From NCBI RefSeq assembly GCF_024029435.1, contig NZ_CP097118.1:806001-870000 (forward strand): a stretch of DNA of 64,000 nucleotides, written 5' to 3'. The notes under the pieces were generated by a model. That model was given only the letters and a program-made list of their open reading frames with translations, searched no databases and was not told the DNA's origin. The position numbers and the translations under genes are program-made. Source of the DNA: Fructilactobacillus hinvesii. Lineage in GTDB: Bacteria; Bacillota; Bacilli; Lactobacillales; Lactobacillaceae. Shown piece after piece: positions 17,524-26,439 of this stretch (position 1 is its first letter; each line of letters begins with the position of its first letter).

Positions 17524-17766
17524 ATGCTGAGTTTACGTTTAAAGGATGCAGAAGCAGTCCGAAGAGAAATTTCGTTGCGGGGTGATTCAATTAACAGTTT
17601 CGCTCGAAAGATTAATTCTAATCCAGGTTACATTGGTAAAGTATTGGATGGTAAACGGGATCCGTATCCACCGCTAGCCAAGAAAATTGCTGATGGATTG
17701 GGGATGGACATTCGGGATCTTTTTTTTGTGGTTGATGGTCGAAAAAGGGAAACGAAACGTAAATAA
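17524..17766 (+). CDS. Small Cro-like HTH-XRE protein
   Basis: 80 aa, almost entirely one helix-turn-helix domain: AEAVRREISLRGDSINSFARKINSNPGYIGKVLDGKR, then LAKKIADGLGMDIRDLFF and a basic tail (GRKRETKRK). No effector domain. It is divergent from the S24 repressor, the layout of a cI/cro-type switch. The SD GAAAGGCGG lies upstream of the ATG. It is a single-gene unit closed by a hairpin. Confidence 0.85.
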   Translation: MLSLRLKDAEAVRREISLRGDSINSFARKINSNPGYIGKVLDGKRDPYPPLAKKIADGLGMDIRDLFFVVDGRKRETKRK

Positions 17767-17777
17767 ATTTTAAAGCC

Positions 17778-17807
17778 AAAAACGATGTCAGGATGATATC
17801 GTTTTTT
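17778..17807 (+). terminator. Terminator after the Cro-like gene
   Basis: AAAACGAT pairs with ATCGTTTT across an 11-base loop, ending in TTTTTT. Confidence 0.75.
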
Positions 17808-17947
17808 GATTTACAGAGCTTTGCTCATAAATTCGCTAATTAAGCAACCAAACGGATTATTACCGAATGAAATAAAGGCTTATTGCGCCGTTATAGTAGC
17901 GTTTTCTTCCAATATTTCGCTTTTTTCCGAAAACTCGTAAAAAACGA

Positions 17948-17976
17948 TTGAATTTTGTGAAAAGTATCATATACTT
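17948..17976 (+). promoter_or_regulatory. Promoter with palindromic operator, transporter gene
   Basis: TTGAAT (17948-17953), 16-base spacer, TATACT (17970-17975). The perfect palindrome AAGTAT-CAT-ATACTT (17962-17976) covers the -10, where a repressor would block polymerase. Confidence 0.6.
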
Positions 17977-18015
17977 AGTATTGTGAATATTTAAGAAAAA
18001 GGAGCTTTACAACTC

Positions 18016-19317
18016 ATGAAAAAGGAAAAGAATGGTCTATTCGGCTTTATTAGTCGAATTGATGACTTTAAAATTGACGGGATTGGGTTAGCAGTTTATG
18101 CCCTCTTAGCCGTCATTTTAGTCATTGTGGTTGCTTTAAACGTGCTACCGCAAGGAATATTTGGGGCGCTGTTTGTCATGGTAATCATGGGAAACATCTT
18201 CTATTGGTTGGGTGCCCACCTGCCGATCTTTAAGAGTTATTTAGGTGGGGGAGCAGTGTTTGCCCTGTTTGCCCCTGCTTTGTTAGGAATCGTGGGTGTG
18301 ATTCCAAAGACCGTAATTAAAACGGTTGATAGCTTTATGTCAAGTACAGGATTCATTGACTTCTTCATTATTTCTTTAATCGTGGGAGCCATTTTAGGAA
18401 TGAACCGGAGCATGTTATTAAAAGCTTCCGTTCGTTTTCTCCCCGTGGCTTTCCTGTCAATGGCGGTTGCCTTTGTGGCAGTTGGGCTCATGTCCATGTT
18501 AATTGGAAAAGGCTTCCGTTACGGAGCTTTGTACGTAGCCTTTCCCGTCATGGGTGGAGGAATTGGTGCTGGAGCAATTCCACTTTCTAAGATTTACCAC
18601 GAAGCTTTTGGGGGAAGTACTGACTTTCTTTCCATGCTACTTCCAGCAGTTATCTTGGGGAACGTGTTTGCCATTATTGGTGCCGGATTGATTAGTAAGC
18701 TCTTTGCTAATAGTAAAGGAAATGGACACGGCAAGATGTTGCCTGGTAATTTTGATGATGTTTCTAAAGAAAGCGTCACAATTACCTACCAAAAGATGGG
18801 AGTCGGCTTAATGATTGCCGCTGCTTTCTTAATGATTGGGCTAACGTTAAACCACTTTATCCCAATGGTAAACGAATATGCCTTTATCATTTTACTGGTT
18901 ATTATTTTCAAGGCCTGCGGTTGGATTCCTAAGTACTATGAAGAATCAGCTGTAACCTTCAGTAACTCGATTACGAAGAACTTAACGCATGCCTTACTGG
19001 CTGGAGTTGGGTTAACTAAGTTAGATTTACCGGTTCTAGGGCACTCCTTAACTTGGCAATTCGTGGTGTTGGTATTGACGAGTGTTATCGTCATCGCCTT
19101 GGCTGCTGCCATTATCGGGAAACTCTTTGGACTTTACCCAGTTGAATCTGCCATTACAGCTGGATTGGTTAATAACTCCATGGGTGGAACTGGAAACATT
19201 TCTGTTTTGGCTGCCTGTGATCGAATGAACCTGATTGGTTTTGCTCAAATGGGGAATCGACTTGGAGGGGCAATTATGCTAGTCGCCGCCGGGATTTACA
19301 TCTCGATTTTTGGTTAG
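18016..19317 (+). CDS. 2-hydroxycarboxylate transporter (CitS/MleP/CimH family)
   Basis: 433 aa, very hydrophobic, about 11 membrane helices. The two family signature loops are present: GGGIGAGAIPLSKIYHE (about residues 175-191) and NNSMGGTGNISVLAACDRMNL near the C-terminus. Members exchange or symport citrate, malate or lactate. There is no malolactic enzyme or citrate lyase gene beside it, so the substrate cannot be told from context. It has its own promoter with a palindrome and its own terminator. Confidence 0.92.
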   Translation: MKKEKNGLFGFISRIDDFKIDGIGLAVYALLAVILVIVVALNVLPQGIFGALFVMVIMGNIFYWLGAHLPIFKSYLGGGAVFALFAPALLGIVGVIPKTVIKTVDSFMSSTGFIDFFIISLIVGAILGMNRSMLLKASVRFLPVAFLSMAVAFVAVGLMSMLIGKGFRYGALYVAFPVMGGGIGAGAIPLSKIYHEAFGGSTDFLSMLLPAVILGNVFAIIGAGLISKLFANSKGNGHGKMLPGNFDDVSKESVTITYQKMGVGLMIAAAFLMIGLTLNHFIPMVNEYAFIILLVIIFKACGWIPKYYEESAVTFSNSITKNLTHALLAGVGLTKLDLPVLGHSLTWQFVVLVLTSVIVIALAAAIIGKLFGLYPVESAITAGLVNNSMGGTGNISVLAACDRMNLIGFAQMGNRLGGAIMLVAAGIYISIFG

Positions 19318-19345
19318 TAATGGCATTGCATTAATAATAGATACG

Positions 19346-19383
19346 AAAAAAAGTAGCTCTCGTTAACGAGAGCTACTTTTTTT
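19346..19383. terminator. Bidirectional terminator
   Basis: Perfect palindrome centred on CGTTAACG with arms GTAGCTCTCG, flanked by seven A and seven T. It serves the transporter (+) and the lipoprotein gene (-). Confidence 0.94.
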
Positions 19384-19391
19384 AAATTAAA

Positions 19392-19940
19392 CTATTGATT
19401 AATGGCAAAGGTTTGAGTTCCAACGTTAGTTCCATCAATTTGTTGGTTGGAATTTTGATCGATGGCATTTTGATTAATTCCTTGGCTAGCGTTAATTGAA
19501 ATGGCATCTTTGTCATTACTTAACTTATAAACCACGGAACTTTTGACCGTTTGACCCTTAGCAATTGTTTCGTCTGGATTGTTTGGGAGGGAATCATCGC
19601 TAAATTTCGTTTTAGCTAACTCCTGTTTGTTTTGTGTAACTTTCATGTTAGAATCCCAAGCCTGCATTGCAGTCATTTCATGATTAGATTTATTTTTAAC
19701 CTGGTAGATAAATGCAACCATGGATGGGGTTGATTCGTTTGGTTGCTTAATGGTTTTAACTCCCTTAATTCGAATCGTTTTATCATTTAGCTGTGCCACG
19801 TTGTTACGAAACGAAGGTTGCTGGGAGGTAGTTTTGCTGGTAGTATTTTTGGGTTTAGATTGACTGTGATTACTGCTGGAACAGCCTGCCAGAGTTAAAG
19901 TACAAACGGCAGCTAATCCGAGGATAATTTGTTTTTTCAC
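19392..19940 (-). CDS. Secreted lipoprotein, DUF5067/DUF4352-like
   Basis: 182 aa. Type II signal peptide VKKQIILGLAAVCTLTLAGC with lipobox LAGC, then a Ser/Thr/Gln-rich linker and a beta-rich extracellular domain (IRIKGVKTIKQ, VAFIYQVKNKSN, DETIAKGQTVKSSVVYKL). This pattern suits the DUF5067/DUF4352 immunoglobulin-like domains; that assignment is inference. The GTG start at 19940 has SD AAAGGAG; the frame runs on upstream without an SD. It is a single-gene unit. Confidence 0.85.
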   Translation of the reverse strand: MKKQIILGLAAVCTLTLAGCSSSNHSQSKPKNTTSKTTSQQPSFRNNVAQLNDKTIRIKGVKTIKQPNESTPSMVAFIYQVKNKSNHEMTAMQAWDSNMKVTQNKQELAKTKFSDDSLPNNPDETIAKGQTVKSSVVYKLSNDKDAISINASQGINQNAIDQNSNQQIDGTNVGTQTFAINQ

Positions 19941-20019
19941 GATGAAAACTCCTTTTAGATAGGTTAGATGTACCTTTATTGTACAATATTTCACGAGAAT
20001 AATAAACGGAGCAAAATAG

Positions 20020-20048
20020 TGGACAAATGGTCCCAGCTTATTTATAAT
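20020..20048 (+). promoter_or_regulatory. npr promoter
   Basis: TGGACA (20020-20025), 17-base spacer, TATAAT (20043-20048). Confidence 0.65.
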
Positions 20049-20121
20049 TAATACAAACTGGTTGTTGATGGGAATCAATTAAGCAGCGAACAATAGATTT
20101 CATTGAGGAGGATTTAAGCAT

Positions 20122-21483
20122 ATGAAAGTAGCAGTAGTTGGATCATCTCACGGTGGTTACGAAGCGGTCCGCGGAGTTTTACAACAGTTTCCTGATGCTC
20201 ACATTGATTGGTACGAAAAGGGTGACTTTATTTCGTTCCTGTCCTGTGGGATGGAATTATACCTCCAAGGAGTGGTCAAGGACGTTAACTCAGTTAGTTA
20301 CGCTACCATTCCAGAAATGGAAGATAAGGGTGTCCACGTTCACATCAATTCAGAAGTAACGAACATTGATCCAGATGGACACAAGTTAACGGTGGTTGAC
20401 GTGCAAAACGGCCAAGAAACTAGCGCCGATTATGACAAGTTAATCCTGAGCGTTGGAGCAGTTCCATTCAAGTTACCTGTTCCAGGTAAAGAACTACAAA
20501 ACATTTACGCAATGCGTGGTCGAGATTGGGCAATTAAGTTACGTGAAGCTGAAGTTAAACCTGACATTAAGAACGTAACGGTGGTTGGTTCTGGTTACAT
20601 TGGAATCGAAGCTGCAGAATCCTTTGCTAAGGCTGGAAAGCACGTTACGATTGTTGACATGAACCCTACCATTTTGGGAACTTATCTTGATACGGAATTC
20701 ACTGAAATTCTTGAAGAAGAATTAAAGGCCAATGACGTTGACTTACGTTTAAGCCAATCCGTAAAGGAATACGTTGGTAATTCTGATAACAAAGTTACCT
20801 CAGTTATTTCAACAACCGGTGAAAGCTGGGACGCTGACCTAGTTGTTGAAACTGCCGGAATTCGTCCTGCCACTAAATGGTTAGCCGGAATCGTTGATCT
20901 AGATGACCACGGCATGATTAAGACAGATGAATACCAACAAACTAGTCAACCAGATATCTTTGCTGTTGGTGATTCAACTGAAATTGAATTTGCACCAACT
21001 GGGAAGAAACAATTAATCGCGTTGGCCTCAAACGCACGGCGCCAAGGTCGTTCTGCTGCTGCAAACCTTGAAGGACACAAACGCAAAACCACTGCTGTTT
21101 CTGGTTCATCAGCTCTCCACGTCTTTAGCTACAAGTTTGCTTCAACCGGAGTGAAGGACGTTACTGCTAAAGGATTAGGCGTTGACGTTGACTCTGTCTT
21201 CGTTACTGATACTAAAGTTCCTCCGTTTGTTCCTGCTGAACACAACGCTGAAGTCTTCTTCAAGTTGACTTACGATCCAAAGACCAGAGTGGTAATGGGA
21301 GCTCAAATCATGTCTAAAATGGACACGACTGCTAACATTAATGCAATTTCATTAGCCATTCAACAACACATGACGGTTGATGACTTAGCATATGCTGACT
21401 TCTTCTTCCAACCAGGTTTCGACCGGCCATGGAACATTATGAACGTGGCTGCACAAAAAGCCGAACAAAAATTAGATAAATAG
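20122..21483 (+). CDS. npr: NADH peroxidase
   Basis: FAD enzyme reducing H2O2 to water with NADH. It aligns by eye with the Enterococcus faecalis enzyme along its length: GSSHGGYEAV, WYEKGDFISFLSCGM, VKDVNSV, GSGYIGIEAAE (NADH site), FAVGD (FAD site), FFFQPGFDRPWNI. His10 and redox Cys42 sit exactly as in that enzyme. The CoA-disulfide reductase/NADH oxidase relatives usually start differently (GCTHAGT). 453 aa. SD GAGGAGG. A single-gene unit, with codon use of a well-expressed gene. It is a defence against peroxide in a catalase-lacking organism. Confidence 0.93.
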   Translation: MKVAVVGSSHGGYEAVRGVLQQFPDAHIDWYEKGDFISFLSCGMELYLQGVVKDVNSVSYATIPEMEDKGVHVHINSEVTNIDPDGHKLTVVDVQNGQETSADYDKLILSVGAVPFKLPVPGKELQNIYAMRGRDWAIKLREAEVKPDIKNVTVVGSGYIGIEAAESFAKAGKHVTIVDMNPTILGTYLDTEFTEILEEELKANDVDLRLSQSVKEYVGNSDNKVTSVISTTGESWDADLVVETAGIRPATKWLAGIVDLDDHGMIKTDEYQQTSQPDIFAVGDSTEIEFAPTGKKQLIALASNARRQGRSAAANLEGHKRKTTAVSGSSALHVFSYKFASTGVKDVTAKGLGVDVDSVFVTDTKVPPFVPAEHNAEVFFKLTYDPKTRVVMGAQIMSKMDTTANINAISLAIQQHMTVDDLAYADFFFQPGFDRPWNIMNVAAQKAEQKLDK

Positions 21484-21496
21484 GAATTAGTTCCAG

Positions 21497-21529
21497 AAAA
21501 ACTTCAAGTTTACCGCTTGAAGTTTTTTT
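21497..21529 (+). terminator. npr terminator
   Basis: AAAAACTTCAAG pairs with CTTGAAGTTTTT, loop TTTACCG, then a T-tract. Confidence 0.9.
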
Positions 21530-21618
21530 ATTTTCCGGTAAACTGGTGGTTAAGCTAAATCCTTTGTGATTTTGCCAGACTAAATTAAGAATAATTAAAA
21601 ATAGTTGGGGGAACCATC

Positions 21619-22800
21619 ATGCCAGAGTTAGATCAACGGCTAAGCGAAGTTTACAACCATCGTTTGGACACCATTACACCATCACAAATCAGATCCTTTT
21701 CCCGTGAGATTCAAGATATCCCGGGCTTGGTGAGCTTAAACGTTGGCGAACCAGGGTTTAATACACCGGAACACGTCAAAGAAGCTGCCATTCAAAGTAT
21801 TGCTAATAACCAATCGCACTACTCACCACAGAATGGCTGGCTAGAGTTACGGGAAGCCATTAGTAACTATTTAAACCGGCGTTATCAACTAGATGTTGAT
21901 CCTGATTTAGAGGTAACGGTAACGGATGGTGCCACAGAAGCACTTTCCAGTAGTTTTTTAGCCACGATTAATCCTGGCGATGAAGTTCTTATTCCCATGC
22001 CGGGTTATCCAGCTTATACATCTTTAGTTGAATTAGCTGGAGGAGTTCCCGTTGGAATGGATACTAGTGCGACTGCGTTTAAGTTGACTCCCGCTCAGTT
22101 AGAGGAAACGTTAAAGGACCATCCTAATGCTAAGGAACTGGTTTTAAATTATCCCAATAATCCCACGGGAGTTTCTTACACGGAAGCTGAATTACAACAA
22201 TTAGCCGACGTTGTAGCTAAGCACGGATTACTAGTGGTTGATGACGAAATTTATGGTGAACTGACCTATGACATTGAACACGTTTCCTTTGCTAAGTTAC
22301 TGCCAGAAAATACCATTTTGATCAATGGCTTATCTAAGTCACACGCAATGACAGGATATCGACTCGGTTACGTGGCAGGACCAGCTGCCATCGTTAAGAA
22401 CGTGAATAAGGTTCATGGGTATCTCGTTACCTCACCATCTAACCCAGCCCAGTATGCCGCTATTGAAGCCTTAAACAATGGTATGGACGATCCAATTCCC
22501 ATGCGCAAGGCCTACCGTGAACGGCGTGATTTAATGGCAGACACACTCCGCCAGTTAGGCTTTGGTGTGGTTACTCCAGAAGGAGCCTTCTACATTTTTG
22601 CTAAGATTCCAGCGCAGTTTTCCGAAAACTCTCGGGAATTTGCTCTGCGCTTGGCTAAGGAAGCTAAGGTTGGTGTTACTCCTGGTAGCGCATTTGGATC
22701 GGCTGGAGAAGGCTACCTGCGGTTATCATATGCTGCTGATTTAGATCAAATCAAACAGGCGTTAGCTCAAATTAAAACCTTTATTGAAGCTAACCAATAA
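21619..22800 (+). CDS. Class I/II PLP-dependent aminotransferase (PatA/AraT-like)
   Basis: 393 aa, fold type I. Seen: SLNVGEPGFNTPEHVK, SHYSPQNGWLELREAI, NYPNNPTGVSY, DDEIYGELTYD, and the PLP lysine in NGLSKSHAMTGYRLGY; the late FxxFAKI and GYLRLSYA motifs are also present. The subgroup covers N-acetyl-diaminopimelate (PatA) and aromatic amino acid (AraT) aminotransferases, and I cannot choose from sequence alone. SD GGGGGA before the ATG. A single-gene unit between two terminators. Confidence 0.9.
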   Translation: MPELDQRLSEVYNHRLDTITPSQIRSFSREIQDIPGLVSLNVGEPGFNTPEHVKEAAIQSIANNQSHYSPQNGWLELREAISNYLNRRYQLDVDPDLEVTVTDGATEALSSSFLATINPGDEVLIPMPGYPAYTSLVELAGGVPVGMDTSATAFKLTPAQLEETLKDHPNAKELVLNYPNNPTGVSYTEAELQQLADVVAKHGLLVVDDEIYGELTYDIEHVSFAKLLPENTILINGLSKSHAMTGYRLGYVAGPAAIVKNVNKVHGYLVTSPSNPAQYAAIEALNNGMDDPIPMRKAYRERRDLMADTLRQLGFGVVTPEGAFYIFAKIPAQFSENSREFALRLAKEAKVGVTPGSAFGSAGEGYLRLSYAADLDQIKQALAQIKTFIEANQ

Positions 22801-22849
22801 AAAAAAGAACCGCCAAGATTCAAACACTGAATCTTGGCGGTTCTTTTTC
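22801..22849 (+). terminator. Aminotransferase terminator
   Basis: A 16-17 bp stem, GAACCGCCAAGATTC with GAATCTTGGCGGTTC, loop AAACACT, then TTTTT. Confidence 0.94.
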
Positions 22850-22941
22850 TGGGCACTGATGGGCCAATCCTCCTTTTTGCCATCGTCATTAATTACCGGT
22901 AGAATTAGAGTATTGAAATGGAAACGATGGAGTGATAAAAA

Positions 22942-24108
22942 ATGAAAGTTGGAATTGATCAGATTGGGTTTTATACGCCCGGATACTATGTTGATTTAGT
23001 AGATTTAGCCCACGCGCGTAATGAGGATCCCAATAAATATTTAATTGGAATTGGGCAAGCGCAACAGGCTGTACCACCAGCTTCTCAAGATGCAGTAACA
23101 ATGGCGGCTAATGCAGCTACGCAAATTATCAATGACCAGGATCGGGAACGGATCTCCCTTATTATCTTGGGAACTGAAAGTGGGATAGATAACTCAAAAT
23201 CGGGAGCAATTTATCTGCAGCAGCTGTTGGATTTACCACGGGCCGCTCGTGCTTTTGAAATTAAACAAGCGTGTTATGGTGCCACTGCAGGGATTCAGTT
23301 GGCCAAGGACTTTGTTAAAGCTCATCCTGACCAGCAAGCGTTAGTGGTTGGCTCTGACGTTGCTCGGTATGGCTTAAAGACCCCGGGAGAGGTAACCCAG
23401 GGAGCTGGAGCCGTCGCCATGACCATTAGTGCAGAGCCCAAGACATTGGCTCTGAGTTCTTCTAGTAGCGTTTACTCCGATGACATCATGGACTTTTGGC
23501 GTCCGTTGAATCATACGGAGGCCTTGGTAGATGGGCATTATTCTAATGACATTTATCAGCAATTTTTTCAAACGACCATCCATGATTATTGTGACCAATA
23601 CCAGTTGCAATTAAGTGATTTACAGGCCTTCACGTTCCACCTCCCATATAGCAAGCTCGGATTAAAGGCTTTGCGGACGATTTTGCCAGAGGTCAACCAG
23701 GTCCAACAAGAGCGTTGGCTGGCAGAATTTGAAGCTAGTCGAGTTTATAACAAGCAGGTGGGAAATCTTTACACTGGTTCGTTATACTTGAGCTTACTGT
23801 CGTTATTAGATCATACCCAGGAGTTAAGCGCTGGAGATCAGATCGGATTATTTAGCTATGGTTCTGGCGCTCAGGGGGAATTTTTCGTCGGCACGTTACA
23901 AGCTGGTTTTCGGGATGGGCAACGGCGGCACCAGATTGAAGCTAATTTAGCAAACCGAACTCGGTTAACCGTGAGCCAATACGAAGAATTTTTCACCCAG
24001 TGGCCGACCTTTAACACGGCCAACGTAACAATTGATTCGGCACCAGATGATGCTGAGTTTATCTTTACTGGGGTGACAGATAACAAACGGCAGTACCGCC
24101 GGCGCTAG
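22942..24108 (+). CDS. mvaS: Hydroxymethylglutaryl-CoA synthase
   Basis: Condenses acetyl-CoA with acetoacetyl-CoA in the mevalonate route to isoprenoids, the pathway lactobacilli use to supply UppS further along this window. Catalytic residues are visible: Glu79 (LGTESGID), Cys111 (IKQACYGATAG), and His in FTFHLPYSKLG. The N-terminus MKVGIDQIGFYTPGYYVDL is characteristic. Length 388 aa is normal. A single-gene unit; the pyrP promoter begins right at its stop codon. Confidence 0.98.
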   Translation: MKVGIDQIGFYTPGYYVDLVDLAHARNEDPNKYLIGIGQAQQAVPPASQDAVTMAANAATQIINDQDRERISLIILGTESGIDNSKSGAIYLQQLLDLPRAARAFEIKQACYGATAGIQLAKDFVKAHPDQQALVVGSDVARYGLKTPGEVTQGAGAVAMTISAEPKTLALSSSSSVYSDDIMDFWRPLNHTEALVDGHYSNDIYQQFFQTTIHDYCDQYQLQLSDLQAFTFHLPYSKLGLKALRTILPEVNQVQQERWLAEFEASRVYNKQVGNLYTGSLYLSLLSLLDHTQELSAGDQIGLFSYGSGAQGEFFVGTLQAGFRDGQRRHQIEANLANRTRLTVSQYEEFFTQWPTFNTANVTIDSAPDDAEFIFTGVTDNKRQYRRR

Positions 24109-24137
24109 TTGACAGGTTGATTGAAAACGATTAAATT
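24109..24137 (+). promoter_or_regulatory. Promoter of the uracil permease leader
   Basis: A perfect TTGACA (24109-24114), 17-base spacer, TAAATT (24132-24137), directly after the mvaS stop. Confidence 0.7.
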
Positions 24138-24160
24138 AGGCTCAAGGTTTAATTAAAACT

Positions 24161-24256
24161 TTAATTCTGTCCCGTGAGGCAGCAAGTGATGAAATAGCAA
24201 ACCTCCCACTCTGGGAGCAATTCCATCCTGTTGTCTACGGACAATGGGATTTTTTT
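24161..24256 (+). promoter_or_regulatory. PyrR-type attenuator leader
   Basis: The hairpin CTG-TCCCGTGAGG-CAG (24167-24182) carries the PyrR-binding core UCCxGxGAGG in its loop. A small CTCCC/GGGAG hairpin follows. Then comes a terminator, ATCC-TG-TTGTC/GACAA-TG-GGAT with TTTTTTT (24225-24256), just before the SD. With UMP-bound PyrR the terminator should form. This independently identifies the downstream gene as pyrimidine-related. Confidence 0.85.
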
Positions 24257-24269
24257 AGGAGGAGTTAGC

Positions 24270-25526
24270 GTGAAGAACGAGGAAATCAAATTAGACATTC
24301 ATGATAAACCGAGTGGTTTGTCGTGGGTGGGCTTATCGTTACAGCACATGTTCTCAATGTTTGGCAGTACGGTAATTGTGCCTTTGTTAGTGGGCTTGAG
24401 TCCCAGTATTGCATTGTTTGCATCTGGAATTGGGACCTTGCTACACATTTTAATTACAAAGGGGAAAATTCCGGCCTATATGGGCTCTAGTTTTGCCTTC
24501 ATTACGCCAATGTTAGCGTTAATGAAAACTACCGGAATTGGCGGAGTTCAACAGGGAGTAATCGCCGTGGGACTCGTATACTTAGCGGTAGCCGCCTTGG
24601 TCTGGATGCTTGGAACCAACTGGATTGACCACTTACTTCCTCCCATTGTGGTGGGACCCATCGTAGTGGTGATTGGATTGTCACTGGCTGGTGCGGCAGC
24701 ACAAGATGCAATGATGAAAAACAATCATTATGATTTGACGTACTTCTTAATTGCATTGGCGACGCTGTTTTTGGCGATCTTCTTTAACATGAAGCTGAAG
24801 GGCTTTCTCGGCATGATTCCAATTTTATTGGCGATTGTTTGTGGCTACTTAATTTCCATGGCCTGTGGATTGGTGGATCTACACGCAATTGCAACCGCTC
24901 CGTGGTTTAAGATTCCTCGCTTTGAATTGTTAGGAACGGAAAAAGGCTTTCACCTTGAATGGAATGCGATTCTAGTCATGGCTCCCATTGCATTTGTGAC
25001 GATGACAGAACACATGGGACACTTGATGGTGCTCGGAGAATTAACGCACCGGAATTTCTTCAAAGATCCCGGCTTAAACCGGACTTTGGCCGGAGACGGA
25101 GCTGCTTCGTTAGCAGCCGGAATTTTAGGGGGACCGGCCGTTACTAGTTATGGCGAAAACATCGGGGTCATGGCCATTACCAAGGTCTACAGTGTGTATG
25201 TAATTATCGGAGCCGCTTTATTTGCGATGGCCTTTGCCTTTGTTAACAAGCTGAACGTTTTGATTATGCAAATGCCCCTGCCTGTAATTGGCGGGATTAG
25301 TTTCTTGCTCTTTGGGACGATTGCTAGTAGCGGGATTAAGGTCATGGTGGATGACCAGCTCGATCTGAACAATAAGCGGAATTTAATGATTGCCTCAGTG
25401 GTTTTGGTAATTGGAGTGGGGAATGCCTATCTCCAAATTGGGAACTTCCAATTCACGGGGGTAGCGCTAGCAACGGTGATTGGAATCGTCCTAAATCTCA
25501 TTTTGCCAAAGGAGGCTGCGGTCTAG
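24270..25526 (+). CDS. pyrP: Uracil permease (NCS2 family)
   Basis: Uracil:H+ symporter of the nucleobase-ascorbate family, about 14 membrane segments. Seen: LQHMFSMFGSTVIVPLLVG at the N-terminus, GSSFAFITPM, TEHMGHLMVLGELTHRNFF and the family region GGPAVTSYGENIGVMAITKVYS. The GTG at 24270 follows AGGAGGAG, giving 418 aa; an earlier in-frame start would lie inside the terminator. The PyrR leader supports uracil rather than purine or xanthine as substrate. Confidence 0.95.
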   Translation: MKNEEIKLDIHDKPSGLSWVGLSLQHMFSMFGSTVIVPLLVGLSPSIALFASGIGTLLHILITKGKIPAYMGSSFAFITPMLALMKTTGIGGVQQGVIAVGLVYLAVAALVWMLGTNWIDHLLPPIVVGPIVVVIGLSLAGAAAQDAMMKNNHYDLTYFLIALATLFLAIFFNMKLKGFLGMIPILLAIVCGYLISMACGLVDLHAIATAPWFKIPRFELLGTEKGFHLEWNAILVMAPIAFVTMTEHMGHLMVLGELTHRNFFKDPGLNRTLAGDGAASLAAGILGGPAVTSYGENIGVMAITKVYSVYVIIGAALFAMAFAFVNKLNVLIMQMPLPVIGGISFLLFGTIASSGIKVMVDDQLDLNNKRNLMIASVVLVIGVGNAYLQIGNFQFTGVALATVIGIVLNLILPKEAAV

Positions 25527-25537
25527 CCGTTAACTTT

Positions 25538-25570
25538 GAAAGTCAGTCCGATAATGGATTGGCTTTTTTA
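25538..25570 (+). terminator. pyrP terminator
   Basis: AAGTCAGTCC faces GGATTGGCTT across GATAAT, then TTTTTT. Confidence 0.8.
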
Positions 25571-25649
25571 AATAGTTAAGAATTGTAAAAGAGAGGGCGC
25601 TTCTGTATAATCGAACACGTACAAAAAATAAGTGAATGGAGTGGGAATA

Positions 25650-26426
25650 ATGAAAAAGAAATGGTCTTTGCTTTTGATGGCAGGGTTAGCAGCACTGGTA
25701 TTAGCCGCCTGCGGTCAAAAACAAGCAGAAACAAAAACTCCCGATACCTTGACGGTTGGATTAGAAGGGACTTACGCCCCATATTCTTACCGTCAAAACG
25801 GGAAGTTAACTGGATTTGAAGTGGATCTCGCTAAGGAAACCGCTAAACGAATGGGCCTAAAAAAGACCAAATTCGTTACAACCGGTTGGGATTCTTTAAT
25901 TGCGGGTTTGAATTCTAACAACTACGATGTGGTCTTTAACAACATGGCTGAAAACCCAGATCGGCAAAAGAAGTTTCGGTTTGCGACCCCATATGTGTAC
26001 TCCAAATCGATTGTTATCACGAAAAAAGATGGTGACATTAAATCTGCTAAGGATTTAAAGGGCAAGAAAGTAGCTGAAGGAACGGGAACCGATAACTGGA
26101 ATAACGCTAAGAAGTTAGGTGCTAACCCAATTACTTCGCCAGACTTTCAAACTTCGATGGATATGATTGATCAGGGTCGAGTAGCCGGAGCTGTGAACTC
26201 AAGAGAAGCCTTTGAATACTGGAAGAAGAGTCATTCTAATACAGATTTAACTTACTTTGAAATTCCAACTAGTGAAGTTAAAGCAAGTAAAATCGCCCCA
26301 ATGATGAACAAAAAGAACGCTAAACTCCAAGCTAAAATGGATAAAGCCATCCAATCAGAACGAAAGGACGGTACCTTAAAACGACTTTCCATGAAATACT
26401 TTGGAACTAACATTACGGATAAGTAG
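25650..26426 (+). CDS. Amino acid ABC transporter, substrate-binding lipoprotein
   Basis: 258 aa. Signal peptide ending in lipobox LAAC, then a bacterial extracellular solute-binding family 3 fold (LTVGLEGTYAPYSYRQNGKLTGFEVDLAKETAKRMG, FNNMAENPDRQKKF, KVAEGTGTDNWNN). The start at 25650 is chosen for SD GGAGTGG and a proper signal peptide. It is the first gene of a three-gene operon with permease and ATPase. It resembles polar amino acid or cystine binding proteins; the substrate is not determined. Confidence 0.94.
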   Translation: MKKKWSLLLMAGLAALVLAACGQKQAETKTPDTLTVGLEGTYAPYSYRQNGKLTGFEVDLAKETAKRMGLKKTKFVTTGWDSLIAGLNSNNYDVVFNNMAENPDRQKKFRFATPYVYSKSIVITKKDGDIKSAKDLKGKKVAEGTGTDNWNNAKKLGANPITSPDFQTSMDMIDQGRVAGAVNSREAFEYWKKSHSNTDLTYFEIPTSEVKASKIAPMMNKKNAKLQAKMDKAIQSERKDGTLKRLSMKYFGTNITDK

Positions 26427-26439
26427 GAGCTAGACATTT

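Noticed and set aside
16722..19317. Prophage remnant around the cI/Cro-like pair
   Set aside because: No integrase, structural, lysis or attachment-site sequence was seen; both flanks are ordinary chromosomal genes.
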